64,000 nucleotides of DNA from positions 1 to 64,000 of the IMG/VR virus record IMGVR_UViG_3300025949_000022. One strand, written 5' to 3'. The position numbers were made by a program, and so were the translations under genes. The notes under the pieces are model-generated. The model made no database searches. It saw only the letters and a program-made list of their open reading frames with translations, and was not told the DNA's origin. The stretch's first letter is position 1, and every line of letters begins with the position of its first letter. This document shows positions 32,303-42,017 of this stretch, piece by piece. Source of the stretch: a virus.

Positions 32303-33226
32303 TCATAAACTCCTTTCTGTATCTATAAAATATGTCTCGATTGAACTGATTTCCGCGTAAGTAATGTCATCGCATTGCAGATCCACAATTAGCCAGCCCC
32401 CCTGCATCTTTCTGCCACCAAATAATGCACTCAAACGTCTTTGTACGGGATCGCTTATTGTCGCAAAATTGGGATCGTTGACATCAGATAAAATATCGCT
32501 CCAGAGCTTGTTATCAATTAGTTTAAAATTCTTGGCTTTTAATTCTGTTAACATTCCATTTGGGAACTGGCTGCTTGGCGCTGTTTGTATTGAGGGCATA
32601 TACCAATTGCCTACTGCATCTAATCTAAAGTTGTAGAATATCTTTTCCTTTTGGTACTCTGCGTTAACGATTAAAGTTATTTTAGGTGAATACTGTACTC
32701 CGTAAAGATTCCCTTGAATTGGATTAGTATTATGAACCCACAATGCCCCGTCTTTCCAACTTATCAGGCTGTCGATAAACTTGGTCATCGTATCGTTTTC
32801 GTACTCATAGTCAGAAGCCCATTTATTCGCTTTGTCAAAGAATGATATTACCTGTGCCGATTGCGGGCCTGTCAATAAATCATAAAACGATAATGCGCTA
32901 ATGCGCAAATTGCCGTCTGAAAAGAACTTTAAAACAGTGGTGCCTGTAAGCGTTATTGTTTCTGTAAAAGTTCCGTTAGTTGTCCTGTTCGTTCCTGTTA
33001 CCGTGCCGGCATATAATTGCACACCACCGCTTGTTAATTGGTCTACCGTAAATGAAAAAACATATTGCCTGCCTATAACTAATCCAAAATTTGTCAGTCC
33101 AATAATAAAACCACTATTACAAGCGGAGTGAACCGCATACTTACCGCTTATCTCCCAGCCCGTATCGGTCGCCGCCACCGGCGCGTTTACATATCCTGTT
33201 GTATTTTGAACTATTGTAAGTGCCAT
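32303..33226 (-). CDS. putative tail protein (307 aa)
   Basis: The ATG at 33226 (MALTIVQNTTGYVNAPVAATDTG) overlaps the stop of the tail hub gene as TAATG, so I prefer it over a longer in-frame start at 33316. The N-terminal 120 residues look like a carbohydrate-binding-module-type beta sandwich. The rest (VISFFDKANKWASDYEYENDTMTKFIDSLI) is mixed and seen in podovirus neck or tail genes. Function is inferred from position. Confidence 0.6.
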   Translation of the reverse strand: MALTIVQNTTGYVNAPVAATDTGWEISGKYAVHSACNSGFIIGLTNFGLVIGRQYVFSFTVDQLTSGGVQLYAGTVTGTNRTTNGTFTETITLTGTTVLKFFSDGNLRISALSFYDLLTGPQSAQVISFFDKANKWASDYEYENDTMTKFIDSLISWKDGALWVHNTNPIQGNLYGVQYSPKITLIVNAEYQKEKIFYNFRLDAVGNWYMPSIQTAPSSQFPNGMLTELKAKNFKLIDNKLWSDILSDVNDPNFATISDPVQRRLSALFGGRKMQGGWLIVDLQCDDITYAEISSIETYFIDTERSL

Positions 33227-36200
33227 TATGGGTTTATGTTTATGGTAAATACATGATTGGCGCTCATATCTACGCCAGTAAAGGTAATATACCCTGCAGT
33301 CATGCCTCCTGTCCATACACCAGCTATCGGGCCATACGCGGATGCGGTCAATGCCGAACTGGACGGCATATAACCGTTGCCCACATAGAATATCACGGTA
33401 GACGCTGCGGTTCCTGCTGCGGTATTATCGGTTACATTGCCCAACGGCGGAATATTTATAGATTGCGGATAATTCGTGCCATCAATTTGAATTGACGGCG
33501 ATTGTATACCCTTAATAGTGCTATTATTGATAATATTGAAAGTATTTGCAGGCGCTGGTATCGTGCATGCTCCTGTGTTTAATATTGTAGGGATATAATT
33601 AGTATTTACCACCCTGTTTGTTAATGTGGCCCATACTCCACCTATTTTTTTGTATAGAATATCAGATAGTCCATTATACCATATATCGCCGTCGCTTCCA
33701 CCGCTTGGGGACACGTCCGTATTTGGATTTGACGTAATTGTAGCGGTGTTCTGAACAATAGCATCGGGCGAAATATTCCGAATATTCGGCATTATTCGAC
33801 CTGTCAGTGCGCCGGTTGTCAGGTTTTTTTCATCGATTATATTCCATCCTTGTTGCCCCGTATTAGCGCCGCCAATCGTTTCGCAATAATTTGTAGTGGC
33901 ATCTATTACCCATGTTAAAATCGGGTCAGGCGCTTTGATAATATTGAAACAGAGCTTAATTACCGGTGTAAGCCCCGCGCCTGCGGGTAACGTCCCCTGA
34001 AACGTAAAGAAGTCTGCACCAACCGTGCTTGTTCCCGTAATTTGTATTTGATTGGCTACTACGGTAGCCGTGCTGTGTGCGGGTTGTGCTACGATAGCCC
34101 ATGTTGTGCCGCCGGGGTATAATGCCAAAGTAGTTTGCCAGTCGTTTGTATAAAAGTCACCATTAAAAATGTAGTCTATGTAAGATGGAATTGCCCATAA
34201 ATCTTCGCCGTTAAGCCTGTCGCTCGCACCGGTAATCTTTACGTTATTCCTTGCTACTTTGGTTAAAATCGCCCGCGCTTTTTTATCAAAAAGATATAGT
34301 TCTGAAATGGGTATAGAGCCATCCTGCGCTATCCTGATAAAAACCCCTGAATTTGCCGAAGCAAACTTTTGATACGATCCGTCATCAAGCCAGCTTTCAG
34401 GGTTATTACCTATCCCGCCTTCCCATGATGAGTATTGAAGTTCATTAAGTAACTCGCTGGAGGTAGTTAGTAAACTGTTACCCGAATTATCCTGTATTAG
34501 CCTTTTATTTACGGGTGTCCATGTTGTTTTTAAGGGCTTAAAGATAAATAGATAATCCCCTCGCATCCGTGTAAGCGTTATTGCACCGTACTGATCGTTG
34601 TAATCTTTTCTGTCAAGGTTGTCAAAGTTATTCAACCCGTTTATACGTGTACCCTGAATATAGTTTTTTGAGAACCTTACCCGCTGTGTAAATAATACCT
34701 CTCCAAATCCCTGATCCTGCGGATATACCCGTCCTGTTCCATAAAGGTTTGAGATATAGAAATCGGAGAAGTTCGGGTCGCATATTTGATCTATAATAAC
34801 CTGTGGATTCGGGTTTTGATTATTGGTCGGCATCGCCCTGTTGCGCACATACGCATCACCTTGCGAGATTTGTACGATACAAGGGGTAGTAACAGGGTTT
34901 AATGGGTCTTGGGTTTGTATATTGCCTACATACGCCCCGTTGGTAATTGGGTATTTCTGCTGAAAGTCTGAAAAGTTCAGGTAACCCACATTTCCGATGT
35001 TTTGCTCAGGGCGGTATATTTCAACTAAAATCTGTACGCCAGCAGGGAATGAATAAGTACTCGGCGGGTTTTTGATACGCACTATTCCGCGTGTATCCCT
35101 GAATGAATAATTAGGATATATGGTTGCCGCGCCTGTGCCACCAGCGTAGTTTACATTCGGCTGTAAGGGAAAATCCAGCACATACGATCCGCCTGATACG
35201 CCTGTTATTAATCTTTGAACATCATTGATAATAATATATTTACCTACGTGGTCTAAATCAGGGCCTTTGTCCGGTGTAACATTATTGCTTGCTGGGAAGG
35301 GAACGGTAATGTTTGCCGCCACAAGTTCTATAACATCGTCCGAATAGCTTAATACCTCTGTTTCGTAATAAGGGGTATATAGTGTCGCTGGTACCGTTGA
35401 TTCATTGGATATCAGCCGTAGCCTGTCCCCTTTTTTAAACTCGTATTTAAGTATAGCATCGGGATGAATAAGTTGATAAGTGAATAAGCTGCCTACGATC
35501 AAATCAAGGTAGGTATCTTCATTAGCAACCTCAACCACGTTAACTTGCTGGATTAATAATTGAATAAACGTAGCCGTGTCGTTCGTCCTTACAATAGAAT
35601 AATATTTAGCCCATGACGGCGGTAAAGAGGTAATGGTAAGGGTATGTATGGGTTGCTGTAATCCTATTGGCGTTATTCCATCAGCGCCGTATTCTGTTTG
35701 AAAAGGCGTCCTGATAAGAAACGAATCGGTTGTGTACGCATTTGAAGTTACGCCGTCATCGTCATAAAAGATAATGCCGTACTTTTCAGTAGCGCCCATC
35801 TTTTTAGTATTTATAGATAGCCCATTATCCAATAAAGTGGAATAATTTACAGCGGTTACATTTGTGCTAAATACTATTGCATTATGCCCCTCATGGGCCT
35901 CTATGGTAAAATCCCATGATGCATTGCCACCTGCTCCGCTTTCCCCGCTAACCGCGCCTGTGCCAACCGCATCAATAGTTCTAAGCCATTGTTTAATGCG
36001 GGATGCTACTGTGCTGGCGGTATCTGAATTTGTTGCAGTATATGAAAAGGGCGAAACGCCGTTTCCTCCGGTTGCGCTGATATAAAATACATTCCCTTTT
36101 TTAACATCAGAACCTACTAAAAAGTGTGTAACAGTTGTCCACCACGAGTTAAATAACCCGCCGCTTTCTGTTGAACTTGTTAACGATGAAGTAAAAGCAG

Positions 36201-37296
36201 GCGAATTAAGCTGGCTTACTGTCCCCGGTGGCAGGTAAAAAGGTTTAAAGGTACAAACTACGCTTCCCGTTATCGAAACTACCGGAAACCCCTCTGTAAA
36301 GTGACTATACGCAATTGCCCTGTTAAGGAACGACTGACATTTTGGATTTTTTGGCAGATAGGAATAAGGTCGTGCTACTTCTGCCTGATCTACCGTAACC
36401 AATGGGCCGTCATTATAAAAAGTGTAAACATACGTGCCATAATCCGCTATGCCGACATCTGCCTTGTTCAATACAATAGCACTTGCCCAGTCATCCTGGT
36501 TAATTTTTACAAGCAATTCAATTTTAGTAACGTCCCTGCTTCCTGTCTCTACTGTCCATTCTATTGCGTTATTGTTGAACGAGATATTGCCCAATCCCAA
36601 ATAACTTTCATTTGGCGGGAGTGGAACATCGCTATAGGGCGAACAGTCGCTTTGCTCATTATCGTAATAATAAAAGCGGTAACACATCTTTATCTGTATG
36701 CCGTACAGATAATTACTACTCTTGGTTATATCTGTGATAAAGTTCCACGTTGGGCTATGTACCGGAGCTTGCTTGTATGCCGTTATTAAATCCTCTGTAA
36801 TCACCGTTCCGTATCCAGTGGCTGTCTTATCTATGCAGCGTAATATATTCGTTTTACGGGCTTTATTTAGGCCGTCAGCCCAATATAAAAGGTCATCTTG
36901 TATTACGTCTGCGTGATAAATAGGGTAATCAGGATCAAATTTTAAAATATCGACAGAATTGGTATCTGTGAGATTTAAAAGTACCTGTGTTATGGTTTGT
37001 GACTGAATATTAAAAAAATAAATCCCGTGTGAACCGTTGCTATTCCAGTTGAAAAAATAAAGGTTCCCTCTCTCCTCGTTAGATGCGTAACCAATACACT
37101 TGTTAGTTCCGGCAGGAAGTGTATTAAGGATTTGGGTATTGCCCATTATAGAAGTAGCCACGCCACGCCGTCCCGAACCAAACACGCGCATATTAGTCAT
37201 GCTGCGCACGCTGGTTGGCTTTACGTACTGATCGGAAGTGTCTACATCAACGCTATCTGTAAATGTATTTGTGGCTATTTTCTTTTCCTGTGCCAT
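33226..37296 (-). CDS. tail hub/stabilisation-type protein (1356 aa)
   Basis: The N-terminus (NTFTDSVDVDTSDQYVKPTSVRSMTNMRV) and KFDPDYPIYHADVIQDDLLYWADGLNKARKTNI match the start of large tail proteins of crAss-like and related podoviruses, where a YWTDG-x-N-x-PRKINI-like segment is typical. The long beta-rich middle suggests beta-propeller and barrel domains, and the last 200 residues are fibre-like. It should form the hub below the ring proteins. The neighbours on both sides are virion genes. Confidence 0.7.
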   Translation of the reverse strand: MAQEKKIATNTFTDSVDVDTSDQYVKPTSVRSMTNMRVFGSGRRGVATSIMGNTQILNTLPAGTNKCIGYASNEERGNLYFFNWNSNGSHGIYFFNIQSQTITQVLLNLTDTNSVDILKFDPDYPIYHADVIQDDLLYWADGLNKARKTNILRCIDKTATGYGTVITEDLITAYKQAPVHSPTWNFITDITKSSNYLYGIQIKMCYRFYYYDNEQSDCSPYSDVPLPPNESYLGLGNISFNNNAIEWTVETGSRDVTKIELLVKINQDDWASAIVLNKADVGIADYGTYVYTFYNDGPLVTVDQAEVARPYSYLPKNPKCQSFLNRAIAYSHFTEGFPVVSITGSVVCTFKPFYLPPGTVSQLNSPAFTSSLTSSTESGGLFNSWWTTVTHFLVGSDVKKGNVFYISATGGNGVSPFSYTATNSDTASTVASRIKQWLRTIDAVGTGAVSGESGAGGNASWDFTIEAHEGHNAIVFSTNVTAVNYSTLLDNGLSINTKKMGATEKYGIIFYDDDGVTSNAYTTDSFLIRTPFQTEYGADGITPIGLQQPIHTLTITSLPPSWAKYYSIVRTNDTATFIQLLIQQVNVVEVANEDTYLDLIVGSLFTYQLIHPDAILKYEFKKGDRLRLISNESTVPATLYTPYYETEVLSYSDDVIELVAANITVPFPASNNVTPDKGPDLDHVGKYIIINDVQRLITGVSGGSYVLDFPLQPNVNYAGGTGAATIYPNYSFRDTRGIVRIKNPPSTYSFPAGVQILVEIYRPEQNIGNVGYLNFSDFQQKYPITNGAYVGNIQTQDPLNPVTTPCIVQISQGDAYVRNRAMPTNNQNPNPQVIIDQICDPNFSDFYISNLYGTGRVYPQDQGFGEVLFTQRVRFSKNYIQGTRINGLNNFDNLDRKDYNDQYGAITLTRMRGDYLFIFKPLKTTWTPVNKRLIQDNSGNSLLTTSSELLNELQYSSWEGGIGNNPESWLDDGSYQKFASANSGVFIRIAQDGSIPISELYLFDKKARAILTKVARNNVKITGASDRLNGEDLWAIPSYIDYIFNGDFYTNDWQTTLALYPGGTTWAIVAQPAHSTATVVANQIQITGTSTVGADFFTFQGTLPAGAGLTPVIKLCFNIIKAPDPILTWVIDATTNYCETIGGANTGQQGWNIIDEKNLTTGALTGRIMPNIRNISPDAIVQNTATITSNPNTDVSPSGGSDGDIWYNGLSDILYKKIGGVWATLTNRVVNTNYIPTILNTGACTIPAPANTFNIINNSTIKGIQSPSIQIDGTNYPQSINIPPLGNVTDNTAAGTAASTVIFYVGNGYMPSSSALTASAYGPIAGVWTGGMTAGYITFTGVDMSANHVFTININP

Positions 37297-37299
37297 AGC

Positions 37300-38046
37300 T
37301 TACATTTTTGGAGAAGAAACAACATTACTTCTAAAGGCATCTATCCACGCGGTGATACCTTCGTCTGCCTCCCAAACGGATAGCCTGTACATTTCCTGTT
37401 TGTAGTTTTCACGGTTTATTGCCCCTAACTGCGGGTTTCTTGTGCGGTAGTATTTGCCTAATGCAAAATACTCTATCGCTTCTTTGGCTTGTGACGGCAC
37501 CCATTCAGGGCATTTATCCAACCCGTCTGATTTATAGAACATGCCGAACGTATCGGTCGATTGAATTTGACAGCCATTGATAAAACTTTTTCTTTTTTGT
37601 GGATCGTATGTTACAACACCTGTTTTCCAAAAGTCTGCGGGTAGTCCATAAACTTCTCCGGCTCCAAAGTTCCATGTCTGATAAGGTGCCACAATATTAA
37701 ACAGGTCTGAACAAAAAAACTCCCATAGCGTTTCGTCAGGCGTAGTATTTGTTGGCGTTCTGTTAACGTTGCCTAATAAACTGTCATCTACTGCCAGCGC
37801 AAACGAGCGTTCGTTACGGGTTATAAAGGTCATTAAAGGTTTTACGCACGCGGAAGGCCAGCATAAACTATTAATGCCATTAATTGTTAGCCCTTTCGTA
37901 ACCCCCCAACAAGGCATAGCATGGAGTGAAAGGTCGCGTATAGCATCGAAAACACAGCCCCACATGGTCTGTGAATTTTGAAGTCCAGGTTCGCCGACTT
38001 CTTTACATAACTCAATAACGATTTGTTCTGTTGCTACGACGCTCAT
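37300..38046 (-). CDS. neck/ring protein-like (248 aa)
   Basis: The C-terminal DGLDKCPEWVPSQAKEAIEYFALGKYYRTRNPQLGAINRENYKQE resembles crAss-like head-tail ring proteins, where an EAKEAIEYYAL-type helix is common. A conserved-looking FGAGEVYGLPADFWKTGVV lies in the middle. It is placed next to two other ring-like genes, in the order expected for a podovirus neck. Confidence 0.65.
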   Translation of the reverse strand: MSVVATEQIVIELCKEVGEPGLQNSQTMWGCVFDAIRDLSLHAMPCWGVTKGLTINGINSLCWPSACVKPLMTFITRNERSFALAVDDSLLGNVNRTPTNTTPDETLWEFFCSDLFNIVAPYQTWNFGAGEVYGLPADFWKTGVVTYDPQKRKSFINGCQIQSTDTFGMFYKSDGLDKCPEWVPSQAKEAIEYFALGKYYRTRNPQLGAINRENYKQEMYRLSVWEADEGITAWIDAFRSNVVSSPKM

Positions 38047-38048
38047 TG

Positions 38049-38663
38049 TTAATTATCTTTACTATCTTCTGTGTAATCCTTTGGTTCTCTACGCTCACCG
38101 AGCATAAAATTAACTATCAAATCCACTACTTTTGTATCTCCGTCAGACGGCAGTATTACTAAATCGGTATCCAACAAGTCGCCAACGTGTACCCATTGTT
38201 TTGTGCGTACTAAATTGGCTAAGGGTGGCTTGTTATAAACCCACACTGTAGCTTGTCCTTCAATCTGATATGACATTACTTTCTTTAATGGCCCGTAAAA
38301 TTTTTCGAGTGCATCATCTCCCTGCGTTAACGGGTAACACATCTGCCCGCTCATTGTATTTACCTCCAGTGCGCGACCTTTGGGTAAAGTGATTATGTTC
38401 TTTGGCAGGGTAAAATAATAACGTCCCGAAGATGTGTCTTTTAATATGGGTACGTTTTCAAAAACGGTGTATAGCAAAGGGTTTATGTTATGACCTGCTT
38501 CAGACCTGTTTTCAGCCCAATACTGCCCGGTCATCACGTAGTTAACCGCCATAGCAAGGTATGTTTCATACTCTCCCCACTTAGCCGAGGCATCCGGATT
38601 TGGCTTACCGCCTTCCACGCGTAACATGGCCTGTCCTATAAGTTCTGCCTTAGTAAAACTCAT
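38049..38663 (-). CDS. neck/ring protein-like (204 aa)
   Basis: A helical start (FTKAELIGQAMLRVEGGKPNPDASAKWGEYETYLAMAVNYV) is followed by beta-rich segments and an acidic tail. Length, order and the 4-nt overlap with the next ring-like gene suggest a head-tail connector. Direct motif evidence is weak. Confidence 0.6.
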   Translation of the reverse strand: MSFTKAELIGQAMLRVEGGKPNPDASAKWGEYETYLAMAVNYVMTGQYWAENRSEAGHNINPLLYTVFENVPILKDTSSGRYYFTLPKNIITLPKGRALEVNTMSGQMCYPLTQGDDALEKFYGPLKKVMSYQIEGQATVWVYNKPPLANLVRTKQWVHVGDLLDTDLVILPSDGDTKVVDLIVNFMLGERREPKDYTEDSKDN

Positions 38664-39349
38664 TGTTTCTCCCCTCCCATAGATGCCGATACAGCGATAC
38701 CATATTTAGCATATTCCTGTAAAAGTTGTTCACGTACTGATATGCCGTATTTCTCCAGCATACCATATAAAATAAGGTTAAAAGCCGCTTGTGGCCACAA
38801 CAGGTTTACACTGTTTATACTGTCATAACTCATTATATCCTCATTGCTTACTGTTGTATATGTAAATGCTATTTTAGCGGCGGTTGGATATGTTAAATAA
38901 AAGGCGTCGTATGGCACTGTTTCCTTTGGATAAAACTGCAATAATGAGGGTGAGTTAAACCGGTAATAAACTTTCTTGCCTGCTGAATTTGGCGCACGTT
39001 GCGGGATGCGCGCTATTGCTATTAATTCTGTTTCATCTATGCTAGAAATACTAAAGGCTGGCATAGCCGATACTACATACCCGATAGCAAGCGGTCTGCT
39101 AACCACATCAGGGGCTGTACCTAACGCTACAATACCAAGCGAATTGGATGATCCTGATTGCTCTTTAACCCATACGTCAAGTAAAGTTTTAATCTTTTCA
39201 TTCTGATCGTATAGTGGTGCGAATAGATTAAATGTTTCTATTTGTACCTCCGCAAGTTTGGAATTAAAATACGCAACGGTATCAGTACCTGATTGGTATT
39301 TCTGACCGTAATCGTTAAGCCTATTCCAAATGTCTATAACTGCTATCAT
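38660..39349 (-). CDS. neck/ring protein-like (229 aa)
   Basis: WNRLNDYGQKYQSGTDTVAYFNSKLAEVQIE at the start and AAFNLILYGMLEKYGISVREQLLQEYAKYG near the end resemble a crAss-like ring protein. It is the first gene of this leftward block and lies after the rightward cassette at 39500. Its role is inferred from order and these segments. Confidence 0.65.
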   Translation of the reverse strand: MIAVIDIWNRLNDYGQKYQSGTDTVAYFNSKLAEVQIETFNLFAPLYDQNEKIKTLLDVWVKEQSGSSNSLGIVALGTAPDVVSRPLAIGYVVSAMPAFSISSIDETELIAIARIPQRAPNSAGKKVYYRFNSPSLLQFYPKETVPYDAFYLTYPTAAKIAFTYTTVSNEDIMSYDSINSVNLLWPQAAFNLILYGMLEKYGISVREQLLQEYAKYGIAVSASMGGEKQ

Positions 39350-39499
39350 TTGCTATAAAGATATAAAAAAAATAACTATCTGTATTTCTCTTTTTGCTTA
39401 GTATATTTTTCTTAAAACATTACGGTTTCCCGTAAATAATTTTAATTTATATTTTCTATAATTGTATCGGCAATTCAGCCAAATTAAATAAGTACTAAA

Positions 39500-39943
39500 A
39501 TGCAAGAAAATGTAAAGGTATTCACACCGGAGGTATTAGTAGATATTTTCGGGGAAATTAAACCTAAGGGTGATTTTACTTACAAACTAAGAGTTGACGG
39601 CATTAGTAGCCGTGAATTAAGAGAACTCGCACAGGTAAACATAGACTACGGGATGGACTTCAATATTAAACGCTCTGGTAAAGGGTTAGTTGTGTTTAGT
39701 CAGTCAATAGATGACCGACGAATTGTTGTGGAAAACGCTCCTACTAAACAACTATTCGTTCGTGACTTTTACGAAAGCCTACCACAAGACGCACGGATAG
39801 CAGCCTTTAACAATACGGCTAAAGTTAAATGGGATTACCCCGCTAACACTTTAACAGAAGCGCTTACAAATTCATTTTATTTTTCAGACACTCCGGAAGG
39901 TGCCAATTATTGGCAAGATGTTATTTTAGAAAATAGAAACTAA
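39500..39943 (+). CDS. rightward phage protein, paralogue of the gene at 60383
   Basis: The 147-aa protein begins MQENV. From residue 86 it has VRDFYESLPQDARIAAFNNT through ANYWQDVILEN, which matches the 60383-60853 product at 43 of 59 positions. The N-terminal part (FTPEVLVDIFGEIKPKGDFTYKLRVDGISS) differs. The C-terminal domain with SFYFSDTPEGANYW recurs in phage small proteins of unknown role. A terminator follows directly. Confidence 0.75.
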   Translation: MQENVKVFTPEVLVDIFGEIKPKGDFTYKLRVDGISSRELRELAQVNIDYGMDFNIKRSGKGLVVFSQSIDDRRIVVENAPTKQLFVRDFYESLPQDARIAAFNNTAKVKWDYPANTLTEALTNSFYFSDTPEGANYWQDVILENRN

Positions 39944-39966
39944 CTTCTCGAATTTTTAAAGGTGAG

Positions 39967-40000
39967 GCCGATACAGTTGCGAAATTGAATCGGCTTTTTT
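39967..40000 (+). terminator. terminator of the 39500 gene
   Basis: GCCGAT (39967-39972) and ATCGGC (39989-39994) pair perfectly and are followed by TTTTTT (39995-40000). Confidence 0.85.
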
Positions 40001-40003
40001 ATT

Positions 40004-40011
40004 TATATTTG
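40004..40011 (+). promoter_or_regulatory. -7 box of the metallopeptidase gene
   Basis: TATATTTG lies 3 nt before ATG 40015. The preceding terminator T-run merges into it, and a TTG lies at 39985-39987 (16-nt spacer). The mRNA is probably leaderless. Confidence 0.5.
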
Positions 40012-40014
40012 AGC

Positions 40015-40785
40015 ATGACGTTTGTAAAAGCAGCATCCGCAATACCATATACCCCATATGTAGCGCCTGAAAAAGACGATACTAAACGTTTTATGGCTAA
40101 TTACATGGCATCAAGTATGTATAAAAAGCGGCTTGCATCACAAGGTATTTATTCAACGCCCGATATACAGTCAATATTAAATGTACCAATAAATTACAAC
40201 ACCAAACAAGATACTCAAGCTACCATTGTTAAAAATGGCGGTCAAATTAAAAATTCAATAAACATTAATAAAAATCAATTAGCGGATGTCAAAAAAGATT
40301 TTAACTTTCCAGTGTCCATAGATGAGGCTAAAGCACATGAATTATCACACGTATCGAGGCCATTAAGTCAGCAAGAGCAACTACTTATAGCGGGGAAGAA
40401 TAAAAGTGATTTGGGATATGGCTTGTTTGCCCAATATCAAACAGATAAATCGTTAGGAAGCTATCAAGGGCAGTATGATGATTATAAAACAAATGGGATA
40501 GATAACAGTAATGATGCTTATCACGACTATAGACCGAATGAAAATAAAGCCGATTTAGATGCTTTGCGGTTTTTAATGCAAAAAAAAGGGATTTACGATA
40601 CGTCTAAAAGGGATATGACAATAGATGATTTCAATAAAGCATCCCAAGACCCTGAAATAAAAAATAGTCTTATATTCAACAGGCTTATACAGCAATTCAA
40701 ACCAAAAGATATTATAAGTCTAAATAATACAGTGGCAATGAATAATGCAGCCAGTCCCCAACTATCCGCTGCCTATATGGTATAA
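40015..40785 (+). CDS. putative zinc metallopeptidase (256 aa)
   Basis: I choose ATG 40015 (MTFVKAASAIPYTPYVAPEK) because the -7 box just upstream makes the earlier in-frame start at 39985 untranslatable from that promoter. HELSH (residues 108-112) is an HExxH zinc motif, and YRPNENKADLDALRFLMQKKGIYD (from 172) supplies a third-ligand-type Glu176 or Asp180. This combination is seen in putative peptidases of Bacteroidota phage structural modules. It could act in virion maturation or entry, but the substrate is unknown. It is rightward between leftward head genes. Confidence 0.7.
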   Translation: MTFVKAASAIPYTPYVAPEKDDTKRFMANYMASSMYKKRLASQGIYSTPDIQSILNVPINYNTKQDTQATIVKNGGQIKNSININKNQLADVKKDFNFPVSIDEAKAHELSHVSRPLSQQEQLLIAGKNKSDLGYGLFAQYQTDKSLGSYQGQYDDYKTNGIDNSNDAYHDYRPNENKADLDALRFLMQKKGIYDTSKRDMTIDDFNKASQDPEIKNSLIFNRLIQQFKPKDIISLNNTVAMNNAASPQLSAAYMV

Positions 40786-40812
40786 AAAAGCGGCAGATAA
40801 TCCACCTGCCGC
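40784..40812 (-). terminator. terminator after the capsid-associated gene
   Basis: GCGGCAG (40790-40796) and CTGCCGC (40806-40812) form a 7-bp stem; the minus strand then reads a T-run at 40789-40784. It may also stop rightward transcription of the peptidase gene. Confidence 0.8.
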
Positions 40813-40843
40813 CTAACCAATTATGAACCCAAAGAAACCTTCT

Positions 40844-41968
40844 TTATGCGATAGATAAACCTTCTTTTTCAGCCGCCAAAACCTTGCGGTAAAGGGCTAT
40901 TTCTTCAGCGTTATTCTCCATCGCTTTTTTAGTTAAAACGTGCGTTTTAGGATCGTTTTCATCCTGCTCCGCCCACTTCTTTATCTTCTCGAATTTGCCG
41001 TAGTCTTTTTTCAATTCTACGTATGCTTTCCACAACTCATTATCTACCTCTGCCAGTGTTTCTACTGCGCCGGTTTCCTCAAATGATAAATCGTTTTCAG
41101 GCTTGCTTAAATTAGTGGAAACTGTAATGCCTTCCAGTAAGTTATTAAGCTCGTCTGAATACATATACCATTTTTCTGATATGTGTTCTTCAAGTACTTT
41201 TCTCGCATCAATACCGTACTGTACAGGTATCACTTCCTTGCCGCCTAAGTACCACCGCTGCATACCATTTAAGGTGCGTAAATCGAGGATATGCGCGTCA
41301 ATAGCTTCCTGTATTTTGCCTGAAAATGCTACCTCGCGGCTTTCAGCCATATTGATAAATTCAGATGGCTTTTGGTATGCTCTTGCCTTAAGTGTGTTTT
41401 TCACAACCTCGTCGGTCATATCAGTAACTCCGGCAATACCCATTCCTTTTGCTAAAGTCCGTAAACGGCTTATGCTCCATGCGTTGTTGCCAAGCACTAT
41501 TGACATGGCTATAATGCGGGTTTCATCAATGTCGTTATCAACTTTCGCCAGGTGGTCGTTATCCAAAAACTCATAGAACACCGGTGACGATGGTTTCCTG
41601 AAAGGGCTTTGGCGGTTCATCGGGTTGATGTACCAAAACAGGAATGCCATTTCATCATTTATCAGCACCGCGCCGCCTTCTCCGCACTCCATTGCATTGT
41701 CGGTGGGGAAATACTCAAAATTCTGATCTTTATCTTTCTTTTGGGTTGTGGCTATCCGTACCTGTACTTCCCTGTTTAAAGTAGGGATATACACCGAAAA
41801 GGCATTGCACATCAGGCGGTGTAAATGCCTTTTATTGCCGTCTTTATCCGTCCTTGTAGGGAACTGGAACCGCTTTTCGCGTGGTGATGGAATTGAGTTT
41901 TTGTTGATGCTAAGCAGTTCAAATAGTTTCGACTTGTTAACAACCTCGTCATTAATGTAAATAGCCAT
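40844..41968 (-). CDS. putative head-associated protein (374 aa)
   Basis: The protein is soluble with a basic N-terminal part (SPREKRFQFPTRTDKDGNKRHLHRLMCNAFSVYIPTLNREVQV) and a helical, highly charged C-terminal third (ELKKDYGKFEKIKKWAEQDENDPKTHVLTKK). I recognise no domain. It is coded directly after the major capsid gene with its own terminator, suggesting a head accessory protein. Confidence 0.6.
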   Translation of the reverse strand: MAIYINDEVVNKSKLFELLSINKNSIPSPREKRFQFPTRTDKDGNKRHLHRLMCNAFSVYIPTLNREVQVRIATTQKKDKDQNFEYFPTDNAMECGEGGAVLINDEMAFLFWYINPMNRQSPFRKPSSPVFYEFLDNDHLAKVDNDIDETRIIAMSIVLGNNAWSISRLRTLAKGMGIAGVTDMTDEVVKNTLKARAYQKPSEFINMAESREVAFSGKIQEAIDAHILDLRTLNGMQRWYLGGKEVIPVQYGIDARKVLEEHISEKWYMYSDELNNLLEGITVSTNLSKPENDLSFEETGAVETLAEVDNELWKAYVELKKDYGKFEKIKKWAEQDENDPKTHVLTKKAMENNAEEIALYRKVLAAEKEGLSIA

Positions 41969-41987
41969 TCTTTTTTTATTTGGGTTT

Positions 41988-42012
41988 AAAAAAGGGGGCT
42001 TTTACACCCCCT
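41988..42012 (-). terminator. terminator after the major capsid gene
   Basis: AGGGGG (41993-41998) and CCCCCT (42007-42012) pair, and the minus strand continues into TTTTTT (41993-41988). It may be partial, so that capsid mRNA is more abundant than downstream genes. Confidence 0.8.
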
Positions 42013-42017
42013 GTAAA

